A stretch of 64,000 bases of DNA from Sphingomonas citri (GTDB taxonomy: Bacteria > Pseudomonadota > Alphaproteobacteria > Sphingomonadales > Sphingomonadaceae): assembly GCF_019429485.1 (NCBI RefSeq), contig NZ_JAHXZN010000003.1, positions 310,001 to 374,000 on the forward strand. The letters run 5' to 3'. Made by a program: the position numbers and the translations under genes. Below, one piece after another: positions 1-8,705 of the stretch. Position 1 is the stretch's first letter, and every line of letters starts with the position of its first letter. The notes beneath the pieces are model-generated. The model made no database searches. It saw only the letters and a list, made by a program, of their open reading frames with translations, and had not been told where the DNA came from.

Positions 1-677
1 CCACCTGACTTTGGCCGGAAACCACCCCACTGCTTGAAAAAGAACGGTACTGATTGCCTTGAACACTCGTCGCGGACCTCACGCGCCCAATCGATGTGCA
101 TTGGGCGCGCACGCGCGCCACTTTCCCCACCGGCGATGACCCAATGGATGCCTTCAAGGTTCATCGCGCCAACAGCGCCGATCAAGGGTTCAATCGAAAG
201 GAACCTGACTGCCTCCGGAGATTGGCGAAGGTGCTCAATACGCGACTTGGCCTCGGCGCTCTCTACAGAAACTCCGATCCAAATATGCGACGGGACCGCA
301 GCTGCTTGGTAGCGCTGCTTTAGATAGTCCCTCAGCAACGATGATCGCTTTGTAAGAACTTGAAAGGTATGCCAATCAGCCCTTTCCATGGTGGTGAAGA
401 CACCATCGATGAAATCTTTTGGAATGGCTTTGTGAAAAAGATCGCTCATCGAATTCACGAAAATCATGCGCGGGCGACGCCACGCGAACGGCTGCTCTAA
501 GCGCTCCGGGCGCAACTGTAAGTCGAAGCCATTTTCAAAGGGATGGCCGGGAACCCCTCGGAATCTCTCGGCGAAGCGGGCAGCATAGCAATTTTCACAA
601 CCGGCCGTGATCTTTGTGCATCCGGTCACGGGATTCCACGTCGAATCGGTCCATTCAATTGCACTATCGTGTGCCAC
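1..677 (-). CDS. DUF5131 (phage Gp37/Gp68-like) three-Cys-motif protein, C-terminus beyond window
   Basis: From a GTG at 677 the minus strand stays open to the window edge, about 225 codons. The product begins MAHDSAIEWTDSTWNP and has cysteines C20, C27 and C30 in a CX6CX2CY pattern. Further blocks are FVNSMSDLFHKAIP, VLTKRSS, WIGVSVES, FLSIEPLIG, VIAGGESGARARPMH and FFFKQWGG. These are hallmarks of the Gp37/Gp68-like DUF5131 family, whose three-cysteine motif resembles radical SAM proteins; the activity is unknown to me. A GGA-rich stretch about 8 nt upstream supports the GTG start. It is divergent from the tcmP gene, its usual partner. Base composition is well below that of the 70%-GC neighbours, suggesting transfer. 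Only the last few residues appear to be missing. Confidence 0.88.
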   Translation of the reverse strand, partial: MAHDSAIEWTDSTWNPVTGCTKITAGCENCYAARFAERFRGVPGHPFENGFDLQLRPERLEQPFAWRRPRMIFVNSMSDLFHKAIPKDFIDGVFTTMERADWHTFQVLTKRSSLLRDYLKQRYQAAAVPSHIWIGVSVESAEAKSRIEHLRQSPEAVRFLSIEPLIGAVGAMNLEGIHWVIAGGESGARARPMHIDWAREVRDECSRQSVPFFFKQWGGFRPKSG

Positions 678-820
678 GCTACTTCCATCCTCAGCGGAAC
701 ATCGGTAGAACAATGCCACTTACCGAATCGCGATGCAAGGGCAGATCGGCTTGCAGCTGCCTACTGTCCTGGAGCTTGCAACCATAGTAGCTGCAAACAC
801 GAGCTCGTGGAGCTTTGCTG

Positions 821-1765
821 ATGACATTTGATGACCGGGTTGAGCATAGCTTTGGTGGTAGCTGGACTGAGGTCAAACTAAACGCAGTAGCTGATTACCT
901 ACAGTTTTTTACCACGGCGTTGCGTAACGTCCCTAAGCCAGAAGATCCCTTTGAGACTTGGTACGTAGACGCTTTCGCTGGAACCGGCGATCGAACCGTC
1001 GAGATTGAAACTGGCGGCCTTTTTGAAGGTAGTTACGGTTTGGTCGAGCGTGGTCGGCTCGAGGGCTCCGCGCGGCGAGCGCTAGCCGTCGATCCACCTT
1101 TCAAGCATCTTGTTTTGATTGAGAAAAATGCTCGACGCTTCTCTGCTTTGTCCAGAATCAGGGACGAGTACCCTGAGCGAGACGTAAGATGCCTTCGTGG
1201 CGACGCCAACGTTGAGCTTCGGCGTCTCTTCGCTGAGGGGCCGTGGATCGATCGAAGAAGGGCAAGCTTGCAGCGAGCAGTTGTTTTTCTGGACCCGTAC
1301 GGCATGTCTGTGGAGTGGTCGACGTTGCGCTTGTTGGCCGATACGAGGCGTGCGGATGTCTGGTATCTTTTCCCTCTCCATGCGGCGCTTAGGCAGCTAA
1401 GTCACAATCACTCTGCGCTGGATCGGGGTAAGCGCGAGGCTCTAAACGAGGTTTTCGGTACGGCTGACTGGGAAGATCACTTCTATCGGTTCAAAGCACA
1501 GCATGGCGATCTTTTTAGTTTCGCTCCCGATCCCTCGCTGAACCGTCTGGCTGACGCTGAGAAGGTCGAGGAGTTCGTTGCGGAGCGATTGCGTTCTATA
1601 TTCAGCTTTGTGTCTATGCCCATCCCGCTGCTTGCCAAGCGCAAGCTTAGAATGTTTTCGCTCTTTCTCTTGAGTGGCAATCCAAGTGAGAAGGCGATCT
1701 CTCTGATCAAAAAGGGCGTCGACGCGCAGGTGAAGAAGTATGGAGGCGGCCGCTTTCGGACATAG
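821..1765 (+). CDS. tcmP: three-Cys-motif partner protein TcmP
   Basis: The 314-residue product starts MTFDDRVEHSFGGSWTEVKL. It shows a Rossmann-like loop YVDAFAGTG (D50-G56) and VVFLDPYGM with D158-P159-Y160. Together these look like the cofactor loop and motif IV of a class I SAM-dependent methyltransferase. The overall pattern (W-x-x-x-K near residue 18, DAFAGTG, LDPYG, a long helical C-terminus) is that of TcmP, named as the partner of three-Cys-motif proteins; one such protein is divergent immediately upstream. I chose ATG 821 because GGAG at 809-812 lies 8 nt before it; an in-frame TTG at 815 is the alternative. Codon use is AT-richer than in rpiA downstream, so the pair probably arrived together. 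Substrate and biological role are unknown. Confidence 0.85.
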   Translation: MTFDDRVEHSFGGSWTEVKLNAVADYLQFFTTALRNVPKPEDPFETWYVDAFAGTGDRTVEIETGGLFEGSYGLVERGRLEGSARRALAVDPPFKHLVLIEKNARRFSALSRIRDEYPERDVRCLRGDANVELRRLFAEGPWIDRRRASLQRAVVFLDPYGMSVEWSTLRLLADTRRADVWYLFPLHAALRQLSHNHSALDRGKREALNEVFGTADWEDHFYRFKAQHGDLFSFAPDPSLNRLADAEKVEEFVAERLRSIFSFVSMPIPLLAKRKLRMFSLFLLSGNPSEKAISLIKKGVDAQVKKYGGGRFRT

Positions 1766-1816
1766 CTGAGCTTATCAATCTTGGCCGTCCGTTCCGCTGC
1801 GGATATTGAGTTCCCC

Positions 1817-2485
1817 ATGCCCAACGACAAACGCCTCGCCGCCGAAGCCGCCGTCGCCGAGGTCACCCCCGGCCTCCTGGTCGGCCTCGGCACCGGCTCC
1901 ACCGTCGCCTATTTCATCGACGCGCTCGCCGCGCGCGTCCGTGACGGGCTCGCGATCCGCGCCGTCGCCACCAGCCTCGCCAGCGCCGAGCGCGCGCGCG
2001 CCGCGGGCATCGCGATCGACGACTTCGCCGATGTCGCCCACGTCGACCTCATCGTCGACGGCGCCGACGAGCTCGACCCGCATTTCTACGCCATCAAGGG
2101 CGCGGGCGGCGCGCTGCTGCGCGAGAAGATCGTCGCCGCCGCCTCGGCGCGGATGGTGGTGATCGCGGACTCCTCCAAGCAGGTCGCCGCGATCGGCGCC
2201 GCCAAGCTGCCCGTCGAGGTGATCCCCTTCGCGCGCGCCTTCGTCGCCGCGCGGCTCGCCGCGCTGGGCGCCGCCACCATCCAGCGCGACTCGCTCACCG
2301 ACAACGGCAACCTCATCCTCGACGCGCGCTTCGCGACCTTCCCCGAGCCGCGCGACCTCGCCCGCGCGCTCGACGCCACCCCCGGCGTGATGGGGCACGG
2401 CCTGTTCCTCGACGAGGTCGACGCGGCGTACGTGGCGCAGGGCGGCGTCGTTACGCGACTGGAACGCGCGGCGACGAGGCGTTAA
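1817..2485 (+). CDS. rpiA: ribose-5-phosphate isomerase A
   Basis: RpiA interconverts ribose 5-phosphate and ribulose 5-phosphate in the cytosolic pentose phosphate pathway. The 222-residue product has the family landmarks in order: LVGLGTGSTVAYF (phosphate loop), LIVDGADELD (catalytic Asp/Glu region), KGAGGALLREKI (catalytic Lys), ADSSK, LPVEVIPF and DNGNLILD. Length matches the family. ATG 1817 gives the usual MPNDKRLAAEAAVAEV start; an in-frame TTG at 1781 would add 12 unconserved residues. It is the first high-GC gene after the low-GC left edge and precedes tkt and tal in the same direction, so three enzymes of the non-oxidative branch lie together. The gap to tkt is 139 nt, so a shared transcript is possible but not certain. 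Confidence 0.97.
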   Translation: MPNDKRLAAEAAVAEVTPGLLVGLGTGSTVAYFIDALAARVRDGLAIRAVATSLASAERARAAGIAIDDFADVAHVDLIVDGADELDPHFYAIKGAGGALLREKIVAAASARMVVIADSSKQVAAIGAAKLPVEVIPFARAFVAARLAALGAATIQRDSLTDNGNLILDARFATFPEPRDLARALDATPGVMGHGLFLDEVDAAYVAQGGVVTRLERAATRR

Positions 2486-2624
2486 GGATGCGGTGAATCG
2501 GGCAACCGGCGGTGCGCCGGTGCGTTCGATCGCGCGAGGTCCGGGGCGGTGACGTGCCCGGCGCGCGCCGTTCTTCTCACGGTGTGACCTAACCTGTTGC
2601 GACGACACGAAGCGAGGGGCTGAC

Positions 2625-4706
2625 ATGACTGATACCGCTACCATCAACGCGGACGTCCACGAGGACGGCAGCCCCGAGCGGCTCCAGATCGACACGATCC
2701 GCACCCTGTCGATGGACGCGGTGCAGAAGGCCAACTCGGGCCATCCCGGCACGCCGATGGCGCTCGCGCCCGTCGGCTGGACGCTGTGGACCAAATTCCT
2801 CCGCTACGACCCGCGCCACGCCGACTGGCCCAACCGCGACCGCTTCGTGCTGTCGGTCGGCCACGCCTCGATGCTGCTCTACTCCTTGCTGTATCTCGCC
2901 GGGGTCGAGGAGATCGACGCGGAGGGCAACAAGACCGGCCAGCCCGCGATCAGCCTGACCGACATCGAGCAGTTCCGCCAGCTCAACTCCAAGACGCCGG
3001 GTCACCCCGAGTATCGCCACACCACCGGCGTGGAGACCACCACCGGCCCGCTCGGCGCGGGCTGCGGCAACTCGGTCGGCATGGCGATCGCCGAGCGCTG
3101 GCTCGCGGCGCGCTACAACCGCCCGGGCTACGACCTGTTCTCGCACGACGTCTACGCTCTGTGCGGCGACGGCGACATGATGGAGGGCGTCGCGGCCGAG
3201 GCGGCGAGCCTCGCCGGGCACCTGAAGCTCAGCAACCTGTGCTGGATCTACGACAGCAACCATATCTCGATCGAGGGCGGCACCGATCTCGCGTTCGACG
3301 AGGACGTCGGCGCGCGCTTCCAGGCCTATGGCTGGAACGTGATCCACGTCGACGACGCCAATGACGTGGCCGCGCTGACCAACGCGATCGAGACCTTCAA
3401 GGCGACCGACGACCGGCCGACCTTCATCGTCGTCCACTCCGTGATCGGCTGGGGCAGCCCGCGCGCCGGCACCGAGAAGGCGCACGGCGAGCCGCTCGGC
3501 GCCGAGAACGTCGCCAAGACCAAGGAGGCCTATGGCTGGCCGGTCGACAAGGACTTCTACGTCCCCGCGGGCGTGAAGGAGGCGTTCGGCGAGGCGGTGG
3601 CGTCGCGCGGGGCCGCGGCGCGCGACGAATGGGTCGCGCTGTTCGACCGTTATCGCGCCGAGTTCCCCGAGCAGGCGGGCGAGCTCGACCTGCTGCTCAA
3701 GGACGAGCTGCCCGAGGGCTGGGACAGCGAGATCCCGACCTTCGACGCCGACGCCAAGGGCGTGGCGAGCCGCGACGCGGGCGGCAAGGTGCTCAACGCG
3801 ATCGTCAAGAAGGTGCCGTGGCTGGTCGGCGGCTCGGCCGACCTCGCGCCCTCGACCAAGACCGACGTGAAGGGCGCGCCCTCGTTCGAGGCGAGCAACT
3901 ATGGCGGGACCAACTTCCACTTCGGCGTGCGCGAGCATGCGATGGGCGCGGTGGTCAACGGCATGGCGCTGTCGCACCTGCGCGCCTACGGCTCCACCTT
4001 CCTGGTGTTCCTCGATTACATGCGCGCGCCGGTGCGGCTGGCGGCGATCATGGAGATCGGCGCGGTCTACGTCTTCACGCACGATTCGATCGGTGTCGGC
4101 GAGGACGGCCCGACCCACCAGCCGATCGAGCATCTCGCGACGATGCGCGCGATCCCGGGGCTCGACACGATCCGCCCGGGCGACGCCAACGAGGTGGCGG
4201 CGGCGTGGCGCGCGGTGATGAAGTCCGCCGACCACCCCACCGCGCTGGTGCTGTCGCGCCAGGCGCTGCCGACGCTCGACCGCTCCACGTACGCCAGCGC
4301 GGACGGGGTCGAGCAGGGCGCCTATGTGCTGGCGGACTCGGCCGAGGGTGGCACGCCCGACGTGATCCTGATCGCGACCGGCTCGGAGGTGAGCCTCGCG
4401 GTCGCCGCCTATGAGCAGCTCACGGGCGAGGGCGTGAAGGCGCGCGTCGTCTCGATGCCGAGCTGGTTCCGCTACGAGCGCCAGGACGCCGCCTACAAGG
4501 AGAGCGTGCTCCCCAAGGCGGTGACCGCGCGCGTCGCGATCGAGATGGCGGGCTCGCTCGGCTGGGACCGCTATGTCGGCCTCGAGGGGCGGCAGATCAC
4601 CATGTCGACCTTCGGCGCCTCGGCCCCGCTGGCGAAGCTGCAGGACAAGTTCGGCTTCACCGTGGAGAATGTCGTCAAGGTCGCCAAGGAGGCGATGGGG
4701 CGGTAA
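2625..4706 (+). CDS. tkt: transketolase
   Basis: Transketolase moves two-carbon ketol units between sugar phosphates using thiamine diphosphate. The 693-residue product has SGHPGTPMALAP near the N-terminus, GPLGAGCGNSVGMA, the ThDP/Mg motif GDGDMMEGV with the following NLCWIYDSNHI, the central pyrimidine-domain blocks FGVREHAMGAVVNG and THDSIGVGEDGPTHQPIEH, and the C-terminal ATGSEVSLA. Thus all three domains are present. It is slightly longer than usual because of about 18 N-terminal residues (TDTATINADVHEDGSPER) before the conserved QIDTIRTLSMDAVQKAN. ATG 2625 follows GCGAGGGG. It sits between rpiA and tal, the other non-oxidative pentose phosphate enzymes. Confidence 0.97.
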   Translation: MTDTATINADVHEDGSPERLQIDTIRTLSMDAVQKANSGHPGTPMALAPVGWTLWTKFLRYDPRHADWPNRDRFVLSVGHASMLLYSLLYLAGVEEIDAEGNKTGQPAISLTDIEQFRQLNSKTPGHPEYRHTTGVETTTGPLGAGCGNSVGMAIAERWLAARYNRPGYDLFSHDVYALCGDGDMMEGVAAEAASLAGHLKLSNLCWIYDSNHISIEGGTDLAFDEDVGARFQAYGWNVIHVDDANDVAALTNAIETFKATDDRPTFIVVHSVIGWGSPRAGTEKAHGEPLGAENVAKTKEAYGWPVDKDFYVPAGVKEAFGEAVASRGAAARDEWVALFDRYRAEFPEQAGELDLLLKDELPEGWDSEIPTFDADAKGVASRDAGGKVLNAIVKKVPWLVGGSADLAPSTKTDVKGAPSFEASNYGGTNFHFGVREHAMGAVVNGMALSHLRAYGSTFLVFLDYMRAPVRLAAIMEIGAVYVFTHDSIGVGEDGPTHQPIEHLATMRAIPGLDTIRPGDANEVAAAWRAVMKSADHPTALVLSRQALPTLDRSTYASADGVEQGAYVLADSAEGGTPDVILIATGSEVSLAVAAYEQLTGEGVKARVVSMPSWFRYERQDAAYKESVLPKAVTARVAIEMAGSLGWDRYVGLEGRQITMSTFGASAPLAKLQDKFGFTVENVVKVAKEAMGR

Positions 4707-4743
4707 TTCGGGGCGGGCGTCGACCACCGCGCCCGCTTGACTG

Positions 4744-4836
4744 CCACCACGGCGAAAACCGGGGTCCAGTTGGGGGACGATGGTGGGACTCACGGCGGCC
4801 TTCCCACCTGGACCCCGGCGTTCGCCGGGGTGGTGG
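4744..4836. repeat. dispersed palindromic intergenic repeat (GGGGTCCAG type)
   Basis: Two arms of about 26 bp, 4744-4769 and 4808-4836, are nearly reverse-complementary (for example CCGGGGTCCAG against CTGGACCCCGG) and enclose about 38 nt. A second copy of the same type lies at 13211-13296, with the shared inner sequence GTGAGACTCAC / GTGGGACTCAC. It fills the tkt-tal gap and could fold as a long hairpin in RNA. Confidence 0.75.
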
Positions 4837-4936
4837 ATGGGGAGGGAGCGAAGCCGCCGTCCCGCCCGCACAGGCTTATTCTACGCCCCCGCCGCCCCTA
4901 TATCGGCGGGACGCGCGACGAGATGGAGGAAGGCGA

Positions 4937-6046
4937 GTGAGCAAGCTACAGGACCTCAGCAAGGCGGGCACCGCGGTGTGGCTCGACTTCGTCGACCGCA
5001 AGTTCCTCGAGCAGGGCGGGCTGCAGAAGCTGGTCGATAACGACGGGCTGACCGGCGTCACCTCCAACCCGACGATCTTCGAGAAGGCGATGGGCGCGGG
5101 CGACGCCTATGACGACGGCTTCGCCGCGTTCGACCGCGCCAACCCCGGCGCCGAGCCGATGGCGCGCTACGAGGCGCAGGCGATCAAGGACATCCAGGCG
5201 GCGTGCGACACGCTGCTGCCGGTCTACCAGCGGCTGAACGCGGCGGACGGCTATGTCAGCCTCGAGGTCTCGCCCTATCTCGCGCTCAAGGGCCCCGAGA
5301 CCGCCGAGGAGGCCGAGCGGCTGTGGCAGGCGGTCGATCGCCCCAACCTCATGATCAAGATCCCCGGCACCGACGACGGCGTCCGCGCGATCCGCGACAC
5401 GATCGCCAAGGGGATCAATGTCAACGTCACCCTGCTGTTCGGCGTCGAGGCCTATAAGAAGGTCGCCTACGCCTATGTCGAGGGGCTCGAGGAGCGCGTC
5501 GGCAAGGGCTTGTCGATCGACAGGATCGCCAGCGTCGCCAGCTTCTTCGTCAGCCGCATCGACAGCAAGATCGACGACAAGATCGACGCCGGCGTCGGCG
5601 GCGACGAGGCCAAGGCGCTCAAGGGCAAGGTCGCGATCGCCAACGCCAAGCTGGCCTATGCCTGGTACGAGGAGTTCATCGCCTCGGAGCGCTGGCAGAA
5701 GCTCGCCGCCAAGGGCGCGCGCCCGCAGCGGCTGCTCTGGGCCTCGACCGGCACCAAGAACCCGGACTACCCCGACACGCTCTACGTCGACCAGCTGATC
5801 GGGCCCGACACGGTCAACACCATGCCCCCCAAGACGATGGACGCCTTCCGCGAGCGCGGCACCGTGGCGCAGACGCTCCAGCAGGACGTCGACGACGCGC
5901 GCCACGTGATCGCCGAGCAGGCGCGGCTCGGGCTCGACCTCGACGCGGTGACCAAGGAGCTGGTCGACGAGGGCGTGGCGAGCTTCTCCAAGTCGTTCGA
6001 CGACTTGCTCGCGGTGATCAAGTCGAAGCAGCCCGCCGCGGCGTGA
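4937..6046 (+). CDS. tal: transaldolase (long, actinobacterial/sphingomonad-type subfamily)
   Basis: Transaldolase transfers the dihydroxyacetone unit from sedoheptulose 7-phosphate to glyceraldehyde 3-phosphate through a Schiff base. The 369-residue protein has GLTGVTSNPTIFEKA (residues 38-52), SLEVSPYLA, NLMIKIPGTDDG with the likely Schiff-base lysine K141, INVNVTLLF, ASVASFFVSRID and LLWASTGTKNPDYPDTLYV. Its length and motif spelling fit the approximately 370-residue TIGR00876 subfamily rather than the 317-residue E. coli TalB type. GTG 4937 is preceded by GGAGGAAGGCGA. It is the third pentose phosphate gene after rpiA and tkt; the intervening gap holds a palindromic repeat, so it may have its own promoter. 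Confidence 0.95.
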   Translation: MSKLQDLSKAGTAVWLDFVDRKFLEQGGLQKLVDNDGLTGVTSNPTIFEKAMGAGDAYDDGFAAFDRANPGAEPMARYEAQAIKDIQAACDTLLPVYQRLNAADGYVSLEVSPYLALKGPETAEEAERLWQAVDRPNLMIKIPGTDDGVRAIRDTIAKGINVNVTLLFGVEAYKKVAYAYVEGLEERVGKGLSIDRIASVASFFVSRIDSKIDDKIDAGVGGDEAKALKGKVAIANAKLAYAWYEEFIASERWQKLAAKGARPQRLLWASTGTKNPDYPDTLYVDQLIGPDTVNTMPPKTMDAFRERGTVAQTLQQDVDDARHVIAEQARLGLDLDAVTKELVDEGVASFSKSFDDLLAVIKSKQPAAA

Positions 6047-6614
6047 TGCCGGGGTGAGCGGGGAGGGGAGCGGCGGACGCGGTAGCGGCCGGCGCTCCCC
6101 TGCGGACGGCGGACGATCGCGGCCGGCGCTGCTCTCCCGGCAGCGGCATCTCGCGGGCGAGCGCTAAATCGCCGCTCGCGCCTCCGTGCTTTTTCTCCCT
6201 TCCTCGCCGAAGCCCCGTCATCCCCGCCCCTTCCCGTCGTCCCCGCGGAGGCGGCGATCCAGACGCGCCGACGGCGCGCCCCCCTTCGACAGCTCCGTGC
6301 GTCTGGATCCCTGCCTGCGCAGGGATGACGAGGCTGGCGCTGCGACGCCTCCCCCACTCCCCCGAATCATGACGATCGCCTTGGCCGCGCACGTCCGAGC
6401 CCTGGGCCTTCGACGCCGCAGCCGCAGCCCACCCCCGCTCCCCCCCGCCGGAACTGCGGACTCCGCGCCACACCCGCGCTTGTAAATTACCGTCGCGTCA
6501 AGTTCGGAGCGGCGGCGCTCCTGTCCCGCCTTGACACGCGCCTAGCCAGCGGCAAGACATCGTCGAGTGGATGACTTTATACGATGAACGGTGTCGCACG
6601 GGGCTTTGCACGGG
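6047..6614. other. 568-bp gene-free region with a palindromic repeat and promoter-like box
   Basis: No coding sequence is convincing here; the open frames are Pro/Arg/Ala-rich and lack family features. The region holds a palindromic repeat (6217-6330) and, nearer the next gene, a TTGACA at 6531-6536 without a strong matching -10 hexamer. The local AT-richer segment TGACTTTATACGATGA at 6571-6586 may belong to the promoter of the response regulator gene. Confidence 0.4.
6217..6330. repeat. dispersed palindromic repeat (GTCATCCC...GGGATGAC type)
   Basis: The outer arms read GTCATCCCCGC at the left and GCAGGGATGAC at the right. Inner arms GATCCAGACGC and GCGTCTGGATC pair around the middle. It belongs to the same GTCATCC/GGATGAC-bounded family as 12563-12660, 28901-28996, 32683-32777 and 43044-43140. 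Confidence 0.7.
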
Positions 6615-6998
6615 ATGTCTGACGACCAGCGCGCGCCAGTGATCCTGGTGGTGGACGACGAGCCGCTGGTGCGCAGCACCGTGTGCGAGCAACTCCAGAG
6701 CACCGGCTACAGCGTCCACACCGCCGCCTCGGGCGACGAGGCCTATGACATGATCAGCGAGGGCGTGCATTTCGACGTGCTGCTCACCGACGTGCGCATG
6801 CCCGGCACGATCGATGGCTTCGGGCTGGTGCGTCGCGTGCTCGCGCTGCTGCCGGGCGCACGCACGATCGTGATGTCGGGCTTCGTCGGCGACGACCATC
6901 TCGAGACCCGCGCCGCCGATCGCTTCATCGGCAAGCCCTTCACCATGGCGCGGCTGCAGCGCGAGCTGAGCGACCTGCTCACCTCGGGAGCGTGCTGA
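6615..6998 (+). CDS. stand-alone response regulator (receiver domain only)
   Basis: This 127-residue protein is a single receiver (REC) domain with no output domain. It has the acidic pair in ILVVDDEPLVR, the phospho-acceptor Asp in VLLTDVRMPG, the Thr/Ser position in TIVMSGF, and the conserved Lys in FIGKPFTMARL. Such CheY-like/CpdR-like regulators act by protein contact downstream of a histidine kinase. The receiver resembles that of the hybrid kinase at 23252-25042 (TDLVMPGG, KPY), so the two could belong to one phosphorelay, though nothing here proves it. ATG 6615 puts the REC fold at residue 9; an upstream GTG at 6591 would add eight residues. The immediate neighbours are unrelated enzymes. 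Confidence 0.85.
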   Translation: MSDDQRAPVILVVDDEPLVRSTVCEQLQSTGYSVHTAASGDEAYDMISEGVHFDVLLTDVRMPGTIDGFGLVRRVLALLPGARTIVMSGFVGDDHLETRAADRFIGKPFTMARLQRELSDLLTSGAC

Positions 6999-7082
6999 GC
7001 GCGCACCCCTTTCCTGAGCGTGCGTGCGGCCCCATCTGACGGCGCATCCCTGCTCGGCAGAAGGTTATCGGATCGCTGATAG

Positions 7083-7157
7083 GCGCCTGCGCACGCAGGA
7101 GCCCAGAGCCGCGAGGATCTCGCTCCGTTATCCTGGGCTCCTGCGTCCGCAGGAGCA
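7083..7157. repeat. palindromic intergenic repeat (CAGGAGCCCAG type)
   Basis: GCGCACGCAGGAGCCCAG at the left pairs with CTGGGCTCCTGCGTCCGC at the right, with about 35 nt between them. It lies just upstream of the gor coding region. I saw no second copy of this arm sequence in the window, though the geometry matches the other palindromic repeats. Confidence 0.6.
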
Positions 7158-7265
7158 CGGTTGAGCTTGGTGGGGCCGGCGTCTAGCAGCGCCGGGACCG
7201 CAGCGCGCCGCATCGACGCCACGGCGCGCGCTTCCGTCTTCCCGCGTCCACGGAGCCGCCGACCC

Positions 7266-8615
7266 ATGCCCGACTACGATTACGACCTCTTCGTCATCGG
7301 TGCCGGCTCCGGCGGCACGCGCGCGGCGCGCGTCGCCGCCGCGCACGGCGCCAAGGTCGCGGTGGCGGAGGAATATCGCGTCGGCGGCACCTGCGTGATC
7401 CGCGGCTGCGTGCCCAAGAAGCTGCTCGTCTACGGCGCGCATTTCGCCGAGGACCTGCGCGACGCGCGCCACTTCGGCTGGGACGTGCCGAGCGACTGCG
7501 CGTTCGACTGGCAGCGACTGCGCGACAACGTGCTGCGCGAGGTCGATCGTATCAACGGCGCCTATACCCACACGCTGGAGAACGCCGGCGCCGAGATCAT
7601 CCACCAGCGCGCCACCGTCTCCGGCCCCAACGAGGTGACGCTCGGCGACGGCACCACGCGCAGCGCGAAGACGATCCTTATCGCGGTCGGCGCGCATCCC
7701 GCGGTGCCGTCCTGCCCCGGCCACGAGCACGGCATCACCTCGAACGAGGCGTTTCACCTCGACGCTCTGCCCAAGCGCGTGCTGATCGCGGGCGCGGGCT
7801 ATATCGCCAACGAGTTCGCGGGCGTGTTCCACCAGCTCGGCGCGCACGTCATCCTGATGAACCGCACCAAGGAGATCTTGCGCGGCTACGACCTGCAGAT
7901 CCGCGATCGGCTGCTCCAGATCAGCATGATGAAGGGGCTGGAGTTCCGCTTCGACGCCACCTTCGAGGGCATCGAGAAGATGGACGACGGCTGCCTCAAG
8001 GTCAGCATGAGCGGGCACGAGCCCGCGATCGTCGATCTCGTGATGTTCGCCACCGGGCGCCGCCCCAACACCGCCGGGCTGGGGCTCGAGTCCGCCGGGG
8101 TCGAGCTCGACGAACAGGGCGCGGTGAAGGTAGACGACGACAATCGCTCGACCTGCCCCTCGATCTTCGCGGTGGGCGACGTGACCAACCGCATCCAGCT
8201 CACCCCGATCGCGATCCGCGAGGGCCAGGCCTTCGCCGACCGGCTGTACGGCGGCAAGGACACGCGCGTCGACTATGACAACGTGCCCTCCGCGGTGTTC
8301 AGCCACCCCCCGATCGCGGGCGTGGGACTGACCGAAAGCCAGGCGCGCCAGCAGCTCGGCTCGGTGAAGGTCTATTCCTCGGACTTCCGGCCGATGAAGA
8401 ACGTGCTGGCGGGGCGCGACGAGCGCGCGCTGTACAAGATGGTGTGCGACGGCGAGACCGACCGCGTCGTCGGCATCCACATGATCGGGCCCGACGTGCC
8501 CGAGATCATCCAGGCCGCCGCGGTGGCGGTGAAGGCGGGGCTGACCAAGGCGCAGTTCGACGCCACCGTGGCGCTCCACCCGACCATGGCGGAGGAGCTG
8601 GTGCTGCTGCGGTGA
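7266..8615 (+). CDS. gor: glutathione-disulfide reductase
   Basis: This cytosolic flavoenzyme reduces oxidised glutathione with NADPH. The 449-residue product has the FAD fingerprint FVIGAGSGGTRAAR (residues 9-22), the redox-active disulfide GGTCVIRGCVPKK (C43, C48), an NAD(P)H-binding loop GAGYIANEFA, FATGRRPNT, the second FAD motif IFAVGDVTN, and the C-terminal catalytic LHPTMAEE that supplies the proton-relay histidine. Length matches the family. I start at ATG 7266 (MPDYDYDLFVIG); the upstream in-frame extension is unconserved. A GC-rich inverted repeat at about 8620-8640, directly after the stop, may terminate transcription. No thioredoxin or glutathione biosynthesis gene is adjacent. 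Confidence 0.96.
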   Translation: MPDYDYDLFVIGAGSGGTRAARVAAAHGAKVAVAEEYRVGGTCVIRGCVPKKLLVYGAHFAEDLRDARHFGWDVPSDCAFDWQRLRDNVLREVDRINGAYTHTLENAGAEIIHQRATVSGPNEVTLGDGTTRSAKTILIAVGAHPAVPSCPGHEHGITSNEAFHLDALPKRVLIAGAGYIANEFAGVFHQLGAHVILMNRTKEILRGYDLQIRDRLLQISMMKGLEFRFDATFEGIEKMDDGCLKVSMSGHEPAIVDLVMFATGRRPNTAGLGLESAGVELDEQGAVKVDDDNRSTCPSIFAVGDVTNRIQLTPIAIREGQAFADRLYGGKDTRVDYDNVPSAVFSHPPIAGVGLTESQARQQLGSVKVYSSDFRPMKNVLAGRDERALYKMVCDGETDRVVGIHMIGPDVPEIIQAAAVAVKAGLTKAQFDATVALHPTMAEELVLLR

Positions 8616-8648
8616 GAGGGCGGGGCGCCGCGCCCCCCGCTCAGGCCA

Positions 8649-8686
8649 TTGACACGACGCAGGCTCGCTTGTACCGATCGGTACAA
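8649..8686 (+). promoter_or_regulatory. promoter with perfect 18-bp palindromic operator for the adjacent TetR regulator
   Basis: A consensus -35 TTGACA lies at 8649-8654. The perfect palindrome TTGTACCGATCGGTACAA occupies 8669-8686, where the -10 region should be, 19 nt before the DUF1348 start codon. A palindrome covering the -10 region ahead of a gene that is followed by a tetR-family gene is the standard layout for autorepression by that regulator. Confidence 0.75.
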
Positions 8687-8705
8687 CTTAGCGAGGAGAT
8701 AGCCG

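Noticed and set aside
34..821. Several short plus-strand frames in the first 800 bp
   Set aside because: They are shadows of the DUF5131 gene on the minus strand, which has clear family motifs throughout.
1781..1816. TTG 1781 as the start of rpiA
   Set aside because: It would add 12 residues not expected in RpiA. ATG 1817 gives the usual N-terminus.
2589..4871. Very long open frame on the minus strand opposite tkt
   Set aside because: It is an antisense frame produced by high GC content in the third codon positions of tkt; the product is Arg/Val/Asp/Leu-rich with no domain. Similar frames opposite tal, gor, typA, metH and the GGDEF-EAL gene were left out for the same reason.
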